This document shows positions 34,526 to 45,675 of a stretch of DNA of 64,000 nt, one piece after another. Source of the stretch: Ostrinia nubilalis (Eukaryota > Arthropoda > Insecta > Lepidoptera > Crambidae); contig NC_087093.1 of assembly GCF_963855985.1 (NCBI RefSeq), positions 8,935,501 to 8,999,500 on the forward strand, written 5' to 3'. Below the pieces are notes generated by a model. That model worked only from the letters and a program-made list of their open reading frames with translations, did no database searches and was not told the DNA's origin. Numbering within the stretch: the first letter of the stretch is position 1; each line of letters opens with the position of its first letter. The position numbers and the translations under genes were made by a program.

Positions 34526-35629
34526 AAGCCAAAATATGCATATTTCTGCGAAAACTAAGACTAGGTACGTACCTACGTACGTAAAAATGTAAGAAGTGCG
34601 CTTAGAAACTTCATTTGTATAACTAATTCTTTAATTTTCAGGTCTACGTACTCACCCAATGGGAAAGCGGCCGTGCGGATTAGAAAAATTGGGACCCTCC
34701 GTTATCATAAATTGGATTGAAAGAAATTGAACGTCTTCATGGCAACCCTACGCCCACAATAAGGCATCAGTCTTCAGATGATAAACTATGACAATAATTG
34801 AAAAGCTAACGACGGATTAGATAACACTATGTGAAATACAATACGAGTACGTGGCGAGCCGCATGACGCACGCGAGCTTATAATACCGTCTACTACGTCG
34901 CCTAGGGCGGTTTACTCGCGGTGAAAATGTTCAATATTAACAGATTAACTCGGTCGGGATCCGGCTTCATAAAAATAAATTCCAATATTCCCCTCGTTGC
35001 TCTCATAACTCTCGTAAGGAACGGCTCTCGCTGGAAAGTTTAAGGCGGACGATTGGAGAATAAAAATTGCACTTTTACCATGTTAAATTAACTTTTTATT
35101 GGACAATTTACGAGCTGCACTCAAAAATTATAATTAATCGCAATTGTTATAACAAATTGAAACACCTAAGTCGGGAAAGCAAAGCGTACCTCGTAAAAAT
35201 TAGGACGGTTCATTTTCCATTTAACGATGTAAGTTTCCTTCCTTGTAATTAATTACAAAAACGAATTAGACCCGCGAAATTAAAAGTTTTAAGATCTTTC
35301 TTCCATTAGTGGCTATTAAATATTAACATTATTTAAATTCAAATTGTACATTTATCATTAACAGTAAAGATTCCATTTACAACTTTTCTAACAACAGTAA
35401 GTATTTTCCTAATACGCGGAGAGCAAATTTATTTTTTGCAATGCAGTGCAGGGCACACTCGGGTGCTCTTACACAATTCACACACTAAGCAGCTTTTGGC
35501 TTAAACCACAAAGAACCTTTTTTTTTATCCACAACGAGGAAGCTCTTGGCCTGTATCTCACCTGAACCTTGCTCCTAAGCTGAAAATATACAACGTATTG
35601 AAATAAGGTCAGTATAAAAAAACGTCATA
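34526..35629. other. Non-coding stretch with a CG-rich island at 34840-35060
   Basis: Most is AT-rich. The island holds GAGCCGCATGACGCACGCGAG, CGCCTAGGGCGG, TTACTCGCGGTG and GATTAACTCGGTCGGGATCC with no frame or repeat ends, and is a possible regulatory element by composition only. Confidence 0.3.
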
Positions 35630-36005
35630 CAGGGTGTCCCAAAAAGTAGTGTCAAGCCGAAGCCCAGAGGTAGAGCATCACTAGAGCTATCCGAATCCCA
35701 TGTATGTTCCGCGATTTTTGATTCGAGTTAAGATTGTTTTAAATTTATATTCTTAGGTACTTTTTTGGTTACTGTGACGCGAATAGTTAAGGTACATGTC
35801 TGATTTCCTAATTATTATTAGATGAATACTAGGCCTAGCTGATTCAGAAGTATTTACATCCATAACACTAAAAACAAAAAAAAATAAAACGTAAAAAAAA
35901 ATTATACTTAACTCGAAAACTATCAAAAGTTGCGGTGATTGGGTGATGCGCGCCCTAGTCATGCTACCTCTGGGCTTCGGCTTGACACTATTTTTTGCGA
36001 CACTG
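35630..36005. mobile_element. Tc1/mariner-type MITE (CAGGGTGTCCC ends)
   Basis: Ends of about 44 bp, opening CAGGGTGTCCCAAAAAGTAG and closing CACTATTTTTTGCGACACTG, are complementary with a few mismatches; both contain CAAGCCGAAGCCCAGAGG or its complement. TA flanks both sides (35628-35629 and 36006-36007). The element is 376 bp with no transposase. Confidence 0.88.
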
Positions 36006-36007
36006 TA

Positions 36008-38004
36008 CAATATTAATATCGATACTTCACATAAAGTTGCAGCCCGTGCTAGTAGGGCCGATCATTATAAATATCTTGAGTAACATTATCATATATTCCA
36101 GTTACTTCATAAAATAGTAGGTAGGTCATTCAGTTTAACGGTTAGTAATGTACAATTTCGCCGCAAAAATTTAAAGCAAAGAACTCGGATGCCGATAACA
36201 AAGTAGTGACGAGGGCAGGAACACGTTAAAATTGCCGTAAACCCCCACAATAAAGTTGTTAATAATCGTAAACGTTGCAAATTAAACCCAGTTTCAAGCT
36301 GTTACAAAAACATAATGCGCCATAAAGATTTTAGCCATCACAATTTTAATGTACAAAAGGCAAATCATTTCAAATGAAATTGGATGCGTCTATCGTAAAA
36401 CCAAGGAGTGACCCTCAGCACAATGCCAGTAAAGCAAACAATGGAACCCTAGTTCCAAATATTCAAACGTTTATCGAAACTTTTAATGAATATATGCTAG
36501 TTTTCAACAATCCCGAACTTTATAAATTAACCTTTTTTCAGAGCCCTTTGATGCAAATATTTATTCAATAAGTATGCATGATAATATGAGTATGAACATG
36601 TGACGCCGCTAGCTATACAATTACCCATATTTTTATAACTCAGTAAATAATGTTAATTATATTCTAATTCATTTCGCTACGTCCCAAACACAGATACAGT
36701 CCAAACTTACCTTCAAAACACTAATTGTATACGAATAATGTAATTATTACTTTCAGTGGATCGTTTCAGTAGCTTTTAATTATTTTTTTCTGTGTAAATA
36801 AAAGTTTATACTAACAGTTGTTTGTAGGTACCTACTCTACAAACATAAATTAATAGGAATTTACATTATCTTCAAGAGACCTACAACAAAACTTTTACTT
36901 TGAACAGCTATAAAAACATCTGCCTGCGCATAGAATTAACGAACGAGGTTCACAATAATAGAGAAATACTTAGTAAAAAAGTACATGACCCATCATCAAT
37001 GGATTTTTAGTACAGTCGATGAAAATTGTATTTTATTACGAAGATTAGGATTCATCTAATACTTACACTCCACGGTCGTGCGTGTAACCATTATTAATAC
37101 ACTTTACTAATAGCTAAACAGAATTAAATAATGTTTTGTATAGTCGTTGCAGCATCCTGTGTGAATTTTTAAAAGAGTTTTAATTCTTTAGGTAGAAGAT
37201 AGATTTCAACGTAGATTTTATGCAAAGCTACTTTACCTACATTAAGCATAATGATCATCTTGAATAAAATGTGTCATATTCACCTGAAGTAAAAATCAAA
37301 ATATTCAGCAGTACGGATTGGAAAAGTCAATCGGACCGCAGAATACCTAATACACCTCGAATCATATTTACTTTCTTCGGTGTACGTGTTAATTGCGAAC
37401 CCAGAACACGTTCGGCTTGTTGACTTGCGACGGGCCCATTAGGCCTGAGTAGTGGGGGGCGGGCGGCCCGCCCCACCCATTCTCTGCGGAATATCTGCAT
37501 TATAAAAAAGGAATTCACAAAACGCAGTATTAATTTTTCACAATTTGACCGCCTCCGGCATGATCAACAAAATATTTCCCAATAAAGGAAAATATCAGAC
37601 TTAAGGGTAGGACGAAATAAAAGGGCGAACGCAACAACATTTTTTGTAACAATTCATCCTGTCCAATTCAGTTTCTGATACGAATCAAAAAGGTAGCGAC
37701 ACCACCCAGAACTTTAAAGAAATGAGTAACAAAAGCATTTTGGAGTATTTTTCCTTAACTTTTCCTATGAACCTTCAAAGGAGTCTTTTGATCTGCACAA
37801 GACCGGAATGCACCTCAGGATATTTCCAAAAAATATTTTCAGTTAAATTCAAATATTTTGTTTGTTTTAGTACCGACTGTTTTAGGTGCCATCTTTTTTA
37901 AAAGTAATCATACTGATTACTTAAACTCAAACTAATCAGAACTTGTACCACGATGACAAAACTACTTTAACCATCCCTTAACTCCGGATAAATGTTTAAT
38001 GTTC
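36008..38004. other. Non-coding stretch, no gene recognised
   Basis: AT-rich DNA with a GC-rich spot at about 37430-37480 (GGGGGGCGGGCGGCCCGCCCC). No supported frame. Confidence 0.4.
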
Positions 38005-38130
38005 GTCACATCAAGCAAATAGCCGTGGGATTCGAACCCTTAACAGCCGGCGGAACGCGAACCTCCAGGTCAGACGACCGTGCAACCGAACCTTTGGGAA
38101 TCCAGGACCCCTGGGCGCTACATCGTCATC
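38005..38130 (-). mobile_element. tRNA-derived SINE-like segment, minus strand
   Basis: On the minus strand there is an exact RNA polymerase III B-box-like GGGTTCGAATCCC (38039-38027) preceded by a tRNA-like stretch including TTGCACGGTCGTCTGACC. It abuts a SINE in the opposite orientation. The apparent 120-codon frame here is a by-product of this tRNA-like sequence. Confidence 0.45.
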
Positions 38131-38144
38131 TTACAACTCGTTGG

Positions 38145-38380
38145 ACGTTTGGTGTAGTAATTCGTAACGGACAACTATGCCGAGGTCGCGGGCTCGATTC
38201 CCGCACAGTACATACATTTGTGTGCACGAACATATTTGTTTGTTTTGGACTGGGTATTTTCTCCTATATCTACAAAAAAGTATTTAAGTATGCTTATATC
38301 CGTTGTTTAGTACACATAGTACAAGCTTTGCTTAGTTTGGATCTAGAGGCGTAGTGTTAAATGTCCAAGGATATTTATTG
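38145..38380 (+). mobile_element. tRNA-derived SINE, plus strand
   Basis: A tRNA-like head (TGGTGTAGTAATTCGTAACG, then B-box-like GGCTCGATTCC at 38191-38201) is followed by a body with GTGTGCACGAACATATTTG and ATATCCGTTGTTTAGTAC, then CACATAGTACAAGCTTTGCT. This is the order of a widespread lepidopteran SINE as I recall it (head, GAGCACAGATATTTG, CGTTGTCTGAGTACC, AACACAAGCC). Boundaries are approximate. Confidence 0.65.
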
Positions 38381-41197
38381 ATTTACTAGTGAAAACTAAT
38401 TTAGCAGTCTTTTATCAGAAATACAAGTTCATTTTGGTCCATTCCACTTCGTTTTGTTGATCGCAAAAGTTGTGTAGTAACGCAAGCGTGGCTGTCGTAC
38501 GCGGAAATAACGTTGAATGAGTTTCCAATCCGACACGGCGGGAGACTGTTTATCGTGTATCCCCAATAGCATTTCCACAAAGAGCGTTGTGAATGACGAA
38601 GATTGACGGAGAGTCGTGTACTATTCGCAGAATTTTCTATTATTTCCAACTGTAGTATAAGGTACCCACCACAAATCGGAACTGAAAATGGAAGTGGTCT
38701 ACAGTATAACACGGAACTCCAGGTGAAATTGTATATTTCACTCCTTACATATTTCACATATTTTTCAGATAATATAAATGTTTTTCAAATCACGATCAAT
38801 CAATCAACGAAAAATTGACGGCTTGTCTGGTTTCGGCCGATTCCTGAAACACATCAATCCTTTGATAAGCTGTTTATTTTATTGCCGCATTCAAAATTTG
38901 GGGTTTAACGTCACAATTTACGTTAACGCCTTAGATGAAAACCACGATTTTTCACGATAAATAAAATGTTCCCAGAGGAAAACGATAAATTATTTATTTA
39001 TCTTTGCGATAACAGAATGTAATTAAAATCTTTCTTGAAACGTGTTACTGTAACTTGGTTTTTGGACTTAAAAAAATACATCTTGAACTTGTTTATGCTC
39101 ATTTACTACTACATAATTAAATAATTCCCACTACGAGCATCGTTACTGTTTTAACCTAATGCCCCTTGAATATTGTAGTACATGTATATTATAAGGTTAT
39201 AAATATTATTCGATATTTTTATTAACCCATCACATTGTTAAAATAATGCACGCGACATCTCAGCGCTCCGCACGTTTGCCACGTCGCGCCGCGGTTTATG
39301 TCTATGCTTTTAGTATGGATTGTCGTAATGAGCGACACCGCACCGCAGCGCTAAAAGGATTTTAATAATAACATAAAATCAATTAAGTTTTAAAAACTTT
39401 GCTAACCATAATACCTATGTAATTACTTCTACATTCTGCTGAATATTAAAACGCGATAAAACGTGTATGTAACAATTGCATCTGTCCCGCCGTGTCACTA
39501 CAATAATTAAAAATTATAGTCTACAGACTTTAAATAATGTGTTAGTAATAAGGTTAAGTAACAACACTTTTCACTGCTCACAAACAAAATCTCTCGAGAC
39601 CAATAAATCATATTTCCCCACTTAGCTCATACACTTTTATACAAATGACTATGTCGAAGCAGTCCATTAATTGACACGTTGAATTAAAACGGCTGGCTCC
39701 ATTACAGCGGCGTGCAGTTTAATGGATCCGCCGGTGCACTAAGCGATCTCGGCTTCAGCACTCGCATGATCCGCTTTGACTTTCAATAAAATATTCTGAA
39801 ACGCCGACTTGTAATGCTGCCTGTACTCACGTCAGAAAAATATACAATTTAATTAATTTTAATTGTTGTTGTTACTTTATCGGGTCTTTGCGGATCGGAT
39901 TTTCAGTTAGAAGCATAATTCAGCAATTCGCTTTGTGGTAGTTCGACGCAGACGAAATCTTAAAAACGCGCGTGAAGTCGCGACATCGCGATGCTGCATC
40001 GATGAGTCGTTAGGCGCGCGATTCTGATACCGTGTCCGAACGCATGAAGTCGCGTAATCGCGATGTTGCATCGATAGAGTCGCTAAATCGCTGATCGGCG
40101 ATGCTAAAAGTAGCGTGTATGTTGTGGCTCTTAAATGGCTTAAACTTTGACATTGAACTTCAATCAAATCCAGAAGTTTCGACTTGGCCGGAATCAGCAG
40201 CCCTGCAATGTATAAAAGCTGCTCTTATAATGGCTATTACAACATCCCCCAACAAAAGAATTCAGCAAAGTTTTAGGGACTTTTCAAACGTCAGAATTCG
40301 TCAAGTAACTTTTAACTGAAAAATATAGACGTTTTGACATAACCTGTAACAAGAACTGCCGAACTTATTCTTTGGATAAAAGTTATCTGAAAATTCAAAA
40401 TCGAACCATATTTTAATTGAGTTGCATGTCCACTAAACTTTAATATTGAAAAACATTTACCGAATCTTAATAAATTCGTTTCAATAACAATGTCTAATGT
40501 CTATAAAGGTTTTTTATTTGAAAACAGGTATAATCAAATTCTTATCCTTTGAAATTTCAAACGATCCTTCATTTTCTAAACCCGAAATAGCCGCTCATTA
40601 AAAAAACAATTCCATTTATTGTTAGAATAAAATTCCTGATGAAATCGAATCACTCGCGATCCGATTACGGAATATTGTACCAAAACATCTGGACAGATTG
40701 TATCGGAACTACCTAACCGACGTGAAAAAGAGATTAAAGTGGCCTGTCCAAACTAATGGACTTCTGATGGATGTACCCACTCGTAGTATTCCATTTCCAT
40801 CCGCTGCAATAGCCCGCGCTAACGATACGCCATCGATCCCGCGCGCGCTATGACATTGTTAACGCGTAACTATACACAACGCCCGCCACTCTCGAGTGCC
40901 GGCAACAGATTTCCATTTCTTTATTACTTTCATAATATTATATTTTACATGATATTTTCATTTCTTTGCAGCTGTAATTTTAGAGCTACAGTTGGGGTAT
41001 TATTAACACCACGCATACCTACTTTTGAAGTTTAAAGTGGCTGTTTAAATGTAGAGTTCTTGAAAGCTTTCTAACAATCAAAAAATTCCAATTGAGCATC
41101 ACTTGAGTTGAGTACCTTACTAGCTTTATAAAAACTCATTGAAGTAGTTTAATCCAATCTTGCTGAAACATAACGATGGTGGAAATATCAATTACTG
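38381..41197. other. Non-coding stretch with tandem repeat and CG-rich pockets
   Basis: Contains a two-unit tandem repeat (39972-40115) and CG-rich pockets near 38450-38620, 39240-39360, 39640-39790 and 40780-40910. The 39640-39790 pocket has CCATTAATTGACACG, TTAATGGATCCGCCGG and other ATTA cores. The 118-codon minus frame at 38757-38401 has no motif. Confidence 0.35.
39972..40115. repeat. Two-copy 72-bp tandem repeat
   Basis: GTGAAGTCGCGACATCGCGA from 39972 is repeated as ATGAAGTCGCGTAATCGCGA from 40044, both continuing TGxTGCATCGAT. The units are diverged and CG-rich compared with the surroundings. Confidence 0.65.
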
Positions 41198-41389
41198 TAA
41201 GGGACAAAACACGACTTTTCAGGAGAGCCAAAAAACGATTTTTTTTTTCTTTATACCTCAATATCTTTTTATGTGATGTTACGATTTAAATAGTTTCTAT
41301 GGCAAAGTTTCTTAGAATTTTCTGTTCTTTCATAATATAAACGCCAAATTTTCGAAAAATGGGTAGTTTAAAAGATAGCATGTCCCTTA
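41198..41389. mobile_element. MITE-like element with TAAGGGACA ends, copy 1
   Basis: TAAGGGACA (41198-41206) and TGTCCCTTA (41381-41389) bracket 192 bp of AT-rich DNA. Including the flanking G and C, the inverted ends are 10 bp. The same ends bracket 43460-43568. No coding capacity. Confidence 0.5.
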
Positions 41390-41576
41390 CATTAAAGAAA
41401 CGAGCTTGACTGTACCTTACAATGTAGAAATTTCACAGTATAGAATGTCATGTATGTTGTAAGGTACATTTAAGAATAAATACGACAGTAATATTATTGT
41501 AACTTGACAATTTTAACATTGAAACCTGATGTAAGTAGAGGTTGCATTCGAGTTTTCATTAACAAAACGAAGAGAA

Positions 41577-41735
41577 GAGATAGAAACAAGACAACTTAGT
41601 GTTCACAAATGCAGTTGGAGGCATCAAATACACATCACAAACAAAACATTTAGTCACTGATGATGCGTACGTCTGCATTTGTGAACAAGTTGTCTTGTTT
41701 CTATCTTTTTCTGATCATTTTTACGCAGTTAGGTT
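41577..41735. repeat. Inverted repeat, AGACAAGACAACTT family
   Basis: AGATAGAAACAAGACAACTT...GTTCACAAATGCAG (about 41579-41615) is repeated in inverse as CTGCATTTGTGAAC...AAGTTGTCTTGTTTCTATCT (about 41671-41707), which continues TTTTTCTGATCATTTTTACG. A third copy is at 43148-43240. It is probably a MITE whose outer end is AACTGCGTAAAAATGATCAG. Confidence 0.65.
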
Positions 41736-41740
41736 TTTTT

Positions 41741-43150
41741 TTAATCATCGTTCGTTCGTTTTAGCCGAATGACGTCCACTGCTGGACAAAGGTCTTCCCC
41801 CAAGGATTTCCACAACAACCGGTCCTGCGCCGCCCGCATCCAGGCACCTCCTACAACCTTCACCAGATCGTCGGTCGACCTAGTGGAGGTCTGCAGCACA
41901 TTACGTCTTCCAGCTCGTGGTCGCCACACAAGAATTTTTCTGCCCCAGCGGCCGTCAGCTTTGCAAGCTACGAGCTCCACTCACTGCCACTTGATTTTAG
42001 GGATTCTGCGGACTATGTCAGTAACTTTGGTTCTCCTGCGGATCACGTCATTTCTGGTTCAATCACTACAAGCATAGCACGCTCCATCGCCTTTGACCTT
42101 GAATCTTCTTATGAGGCCCACAGTAAGCGACCACGTCTCAGATCCATAAGTTATCAAAGACTTTTGTCTTGAGACAGTGCGATATTTCAGACGTGAGAAT
42201 ATCACGAAGCTTCCTGAACGTTGCCAGCCGAGTTGGATTCGACGATTGACCTCTTCCTCGAAGTTGGACCTACCTAAGGCTGGTTTTAGTGTCACGCGGA
42301 CCGCCAGTGCGGATCGCTCCGCACGGCCAATCTGTATGAACTGTTAGGGAGCGAGCGATTCCTGCGGACCGCATTACTCTGAAACGCTTCCTCGAAGTTT
42401 ACAGATCGGCTGTATGGAGCGGATCCGCACTGGACAGTCCGCGTGACACTATAACCAGCCTAACTGGACTGTTTGTACTAGGTATATATAATTGTCAACA
42501 ACTGCCGAGTGTAGAGTATCCAACCTTTAGAGTGCGAATCGAAGGTGGGTTATTTACTCACCGTTGATATTTATGCTGAATCCGTTCCAGTCCAGAAGCA
42601 GTTCTCCAGGTGGTGAACAGTTTCGGAGTTTTCAGTTCCCCCTGTCTGCTGCTGCAACTGGTTTCGAGTCTTGATCCTGAAGACGGAACGACATTGTGGC
42701 GTTTTCGTACAAGCCTTTCAACACTTCGATGTATCGATATAGTCAATTTGACACCGTTGGAGAAACTGTAGTAGGTACTGCCCAGGTCTCGATCGAAGCT
42801 TTCTCATAGTCCACAAACGCCAGGCAAAGTGACTGACTATACTCCTCGGTCTTCTGTATAATCTGCCGTGGCGTATGTATGTGGTGTACTAAAGCCTTTT
42901 CGGAAACCGGCTTGTTTGAGAGGCTGGAAGTCATCGAGCTTATGAGCGAGACGATTCGTAATGACTCTCGAAAACAGCTTGTAGACATGGCTCAGAAGTG
43001 AGATGGGTCTATAATTCTTCAACAAGGTTTTGTCGCCTTTTTTGAAGAAGAGTATCACCACACTTCTGTGCCATACCGTAGGCGTTTTTCCTTCGAGGAT
43101 GACGGAATTGAACAGCTTCTGAAGAGCCTTCAGCCCCTCGGTCAAAAACC
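41741..43150 (-). pseudogene. RTE-type LINE reverse transcriptase, dead 5'-truncated copy
   Basis: Read from about 43150 down to 41741, several frames give ordered RTE landmarks: FFKKGDKTLLKNYRPISLLS, FSRVITNRLAHKLDDFQ, QAGFRKGFST, IIQKTEEYSQSLCLAFVDYE, SPKLFTNAL-like and ITHLRFA remnants, then VQTVQLGRSNFEEEVNRR, TYGSETWSLTVGLIRR, DGRWGRKILVWRPR and WMRAAQDRLLWKSLGED. These are fingers, palm, thumb and C-terminal regions of a non-LTR reverse transcriptase that copies LINE RNA at the target site. The stretch holding the catalytic aspartates after HLRFA is deleted, and several stops and frameshifts are present. A MITE at 42278-42460 splits it. The endonuclease is absent. Confidence 0.88.
42278..42460. 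mobile_element. PIF/Harbinger-type MITE inside the RTE fossil
   Basis: A 183-bp element with inverted ends GGCTGGTTTTAGTGTCACGC and GCGTGACACTATAACCAGCC, flanked by TAA on both sides (42275-42277 and 42461-42463). Without the element and one TAA, the host RTE frame reads VQTVQLGRSNFEEE without interruption, which proves the insertion and its 3-bp duplication. A 3-bp TAA/TTA duplication is typical of PIF/Harbinger. Confidence 0.92.
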
Positions 43151-43240
43151 CAACTGCGTAAAAATGATCAGAAAAAATATAGAGACAAGACAACTTAGTG
43201 TTCATAAGTGTAGTAGGAGTGGGAGGCATTAAATGCATAT
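43148..43240. repeat. AGACAAGACAACTT family, third copy
   Basis: AACTGCGTAAAAATGATCAG, then GACAAGACAACTTAGTGTTC and GGGAGGCATTAAATGCATATC match 41577-41735 in the orientation inverse to the copy that borders the RTE fossil on its other side. The two copies therefore bracket the RTE fragment as inverted repeats. Confidence 0.65.
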
Positions 43241-43459
43241 CACCACCAAAAAAATTAATTGATATCCTATATGCATATTAACGTAAGGGCCTAATTATGA
43301 TAAATCAAAAAGTTTAAAATGAAGTAAGGTTCAATGAGTTCAAAAGTTAAAACCAACAGTTTAGGGTAAGGGCTGAATTATATTATTAAAAGGAATTTAC
43401 GTCCTTTAAATCATTTATTTCCCCAAAAGTCGTATTCAGACGACTAAAAATGTTTAAGG

Positions 43460-43568
43460 TAAGGGACATTTTTTTAAAGATATCAACATTTCAAGTAAAC
43501 CAATCGATAGAGCCGAAAATTCTGAATGCGTTGGTATATATAACTCATTTTGGCCAAAATGTCCCTTA
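43460..43568. mobile_element. MITE-like element with TAAGGGACA ends, copy 2
   Basis: TAAGGGACATTTT (from 43460) and AAAATGTCCCTTA (to 43568) enclose a 109-bp element. The ends match copy 1 at 41198-41389; the interior differs. Confidence 0.55.
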
Positions 43569-44694
43569 CATTAATTGATACTTCCACCATCGATAAGTTA
43601 AAATAGAAAATAAAGACATGCAATGTAAAAATACTAAAATGTGAATTAAAACTCCTGAAAGAAAAACACATCAAAAACGAATCATAAGTAATCACGACTT
43701 CGTAGAACACCCAAAGCGCGATGGTAAAAACTGAAAGAGAGTTATTGTCCCCCGACCTGTTTCTGAACACTTTTAACACGATTTCGCTTCTATTTCTCAT
43801 TAATGGGCCTCCAGCCGGGCTCCTTACTTAAGTTTTTTAAGCGTTTCAATATTAATTACGTTTTTTCATATAGGCGGGAGTGGCCGGAGAATTGGCGAAA
43901 CAAACAACAGCTATAAAAAGTTTAAGAATTTCTACAAGCTTATTAACAAACTTCCTGCGACATTTTCATGTTTTATTTACAGTGATAGCATAATGATATA
44001 ACTTAAGAAGCAGGAAAGTGTCATAAATAATGGAGAGTGAAAGAATTTGCATTCGAAATAAACAATACCCGTGACACTGTTTTTCGTTTCAAATCCTTCC
44101 TGCTTCCGTCATTACACTGATCCTGTTTAGAACATTTGGCAATAAAAATATATCTCTACATTGTAAAATAAAGTCGCTCCGTCTTACGCTTTTGATCTTG
44201 ACTGCGCAACGGATATTGGCAAATGTGGCGATAAAGTGTTTCAAGATGAAGGTATAATAAGTATGTATATTACCAACATTGAACTTCCAGGGGTTTACTA
44301 TAGATATAAAATAATGTATTAAGTTTTTAATCTTAATTTATGTGACTAAAAATACATTTTAATTTCATTACCAACTTTTAATAACCCAATCTAAGTCATC
44401 GCATGGGAATCTCTTCTGGTGATCAATAATTTCCTAGAACCAAATCTTCGTGTAACGTTCTTCCATTTAAAAAAAAAATGTATTTCCCAAACTGCAGATA
44501 TAGACCAAAACTTGTCTACGCTGTTCTCGGAACAGAGGCAAGCTGGAAATAGATGACCAAAAGGCCTTCCGGGTAAATTCTCCTGCAATCCATCACGACC
44601 GCGTCTACATTTGTTGATCACTCCGTCAAACTGAACAGGGGCGTGAGCAAGACTATATCATCCAATTTAAGTTGAACAAAAACTGTTCATTATA
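43569..44694. other. Non-coding stretch, no gene recognised
   Basis: AT-rich DNA with chance frames only. Confidence 0.45.
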
Positions 44695-44900
44695 GTCCTT
44701 CCTACTAATATTATAAATGTGAAAGTTTGTATGGATGTTTGGAAGTTAACATATTTGTTACTGTTTCACGCAAAAACAACTAAACGGATTTTGATGAAAC
44801 TTTACAGTTTTATTGCTTATAACCCGAATAACTTAATAGGCTATAATTTATGACGATCTGTGACAAACTAAATTTCACGAAGCCGCGGGCAAAAGCTTGT
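44695..44900 (+). mobile_element. Helitron-like (Lep1-type) non-autonomous copy
   Basis: It starts near TCCTTCCTACTAATATTATA, continues GTGAAAGTTTGTATGGATG, CGGATTTTGATGAAACTTTA and GGCTATAATTTATGACGATC, and ends GAAGCCGCGGGCAAAAGCTTGT. The start and the CCGCGGGC-AAAAGCT(A/T)GT end fit Lep1-type Helitron derivatives as I remember them. The insertion leaves no duplication, as expected. No coding sequence. Confidence 0.65.
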
Positions 44901-45457
44901 TGACATATTTTAGAGGGTTACAAGCTATAACAAGGCACTTTTTCATCGTATAAGATAAAAAAGTTTGATTAAAAATAAAATAACATGTAAGTTCAAAGAA
45001 AATAAAGGTCTTTCGTTGATAACTTTCAAATTAAATTCAGAAAGTAATAAAAATATCTCAAACAAAAAGGACTGATCTAAACAAATTTAAAACCTTACAG
45101 CCTGAGGCATACGATTTTCCAAATATAATGTTGAGTATAAAAAATACATTATAATGATTGTAACTCTACCCTTGCCTAAAAGATGAATGTTATAAATGAT
45201 ATTATTTTTTACCTCATCGTGTTCATGCAATTTTAATATAAAAAGAACACGCCAAATATTCTCAACCAGTAAGTACGTGTATTGATGTCAAACAAACCAT
45301 TATCTAAGTACTATGAGAATATTGGTTGTAACTAAAGACTGAAAGGAGCTCAAGTATGAAATCTCAAAGAATAACAATTCAAATTAAATCAAAGTCTAGA
45401 ATCTTTGCTTGAGCTTTATTCTAGGGTAAACTTTGTATTACAACACGAGCCTAAGTA
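44901..45457. other. Non-coding stretch, nothing recognised
   Basis: AT-rich DNA between the Helitron copy and the hairpin. Confidence 0.45.
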
Positions 45458-45534
45458 GCCTTTACCAAATGCCATTTTAGCGATTGTAGAATTTGATTGT
45501 CGACTTCTATAACTAAATGGCATTTGGCTAAAGC
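45458..45534. ncRNA. Candidate pre-miRNA-like hairpin
   Basis: A 77-base segment can fold with arms 45458-45491 and 45505-45534 around a 13-base loop. The core CCAAATGCCATTT (45465-45477) pairs perfectly with AAATGGCATTTGG (45515-45527), and pairing continues on both sides with small bulges, down to TAGAA/TTCTA at the loop. Size and bulge pattern fit an animal pre-miRNA. I do not recognise a known miRNA seed, and it could equally be a small MITE remnant. Confidence 0.35.
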
Positions 45535-45675
45535 GTAATTCGAATTCCGTAACGACTCAAAACATTAATCACACACAAAAGCAGAAGTTCAAAAATAACT
45601 CAGGGTTATACTACGGTTCCGTATTGTAGCAAACATCCTGTCCTTAAATAGGATCGGTTCAATAAATAGTAGGTA

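Noticed and set aside
37992..38354. 120-codon plus-strand frame
   Set aside because: Spans two tRNA-derived SINE-like segments; the reading frame is incidental.
38401..38757. 118-codon minus-strand open frame
   Set aside because: Lies in a locally CG-rich patch where stops are rarer; no recognisable motif.
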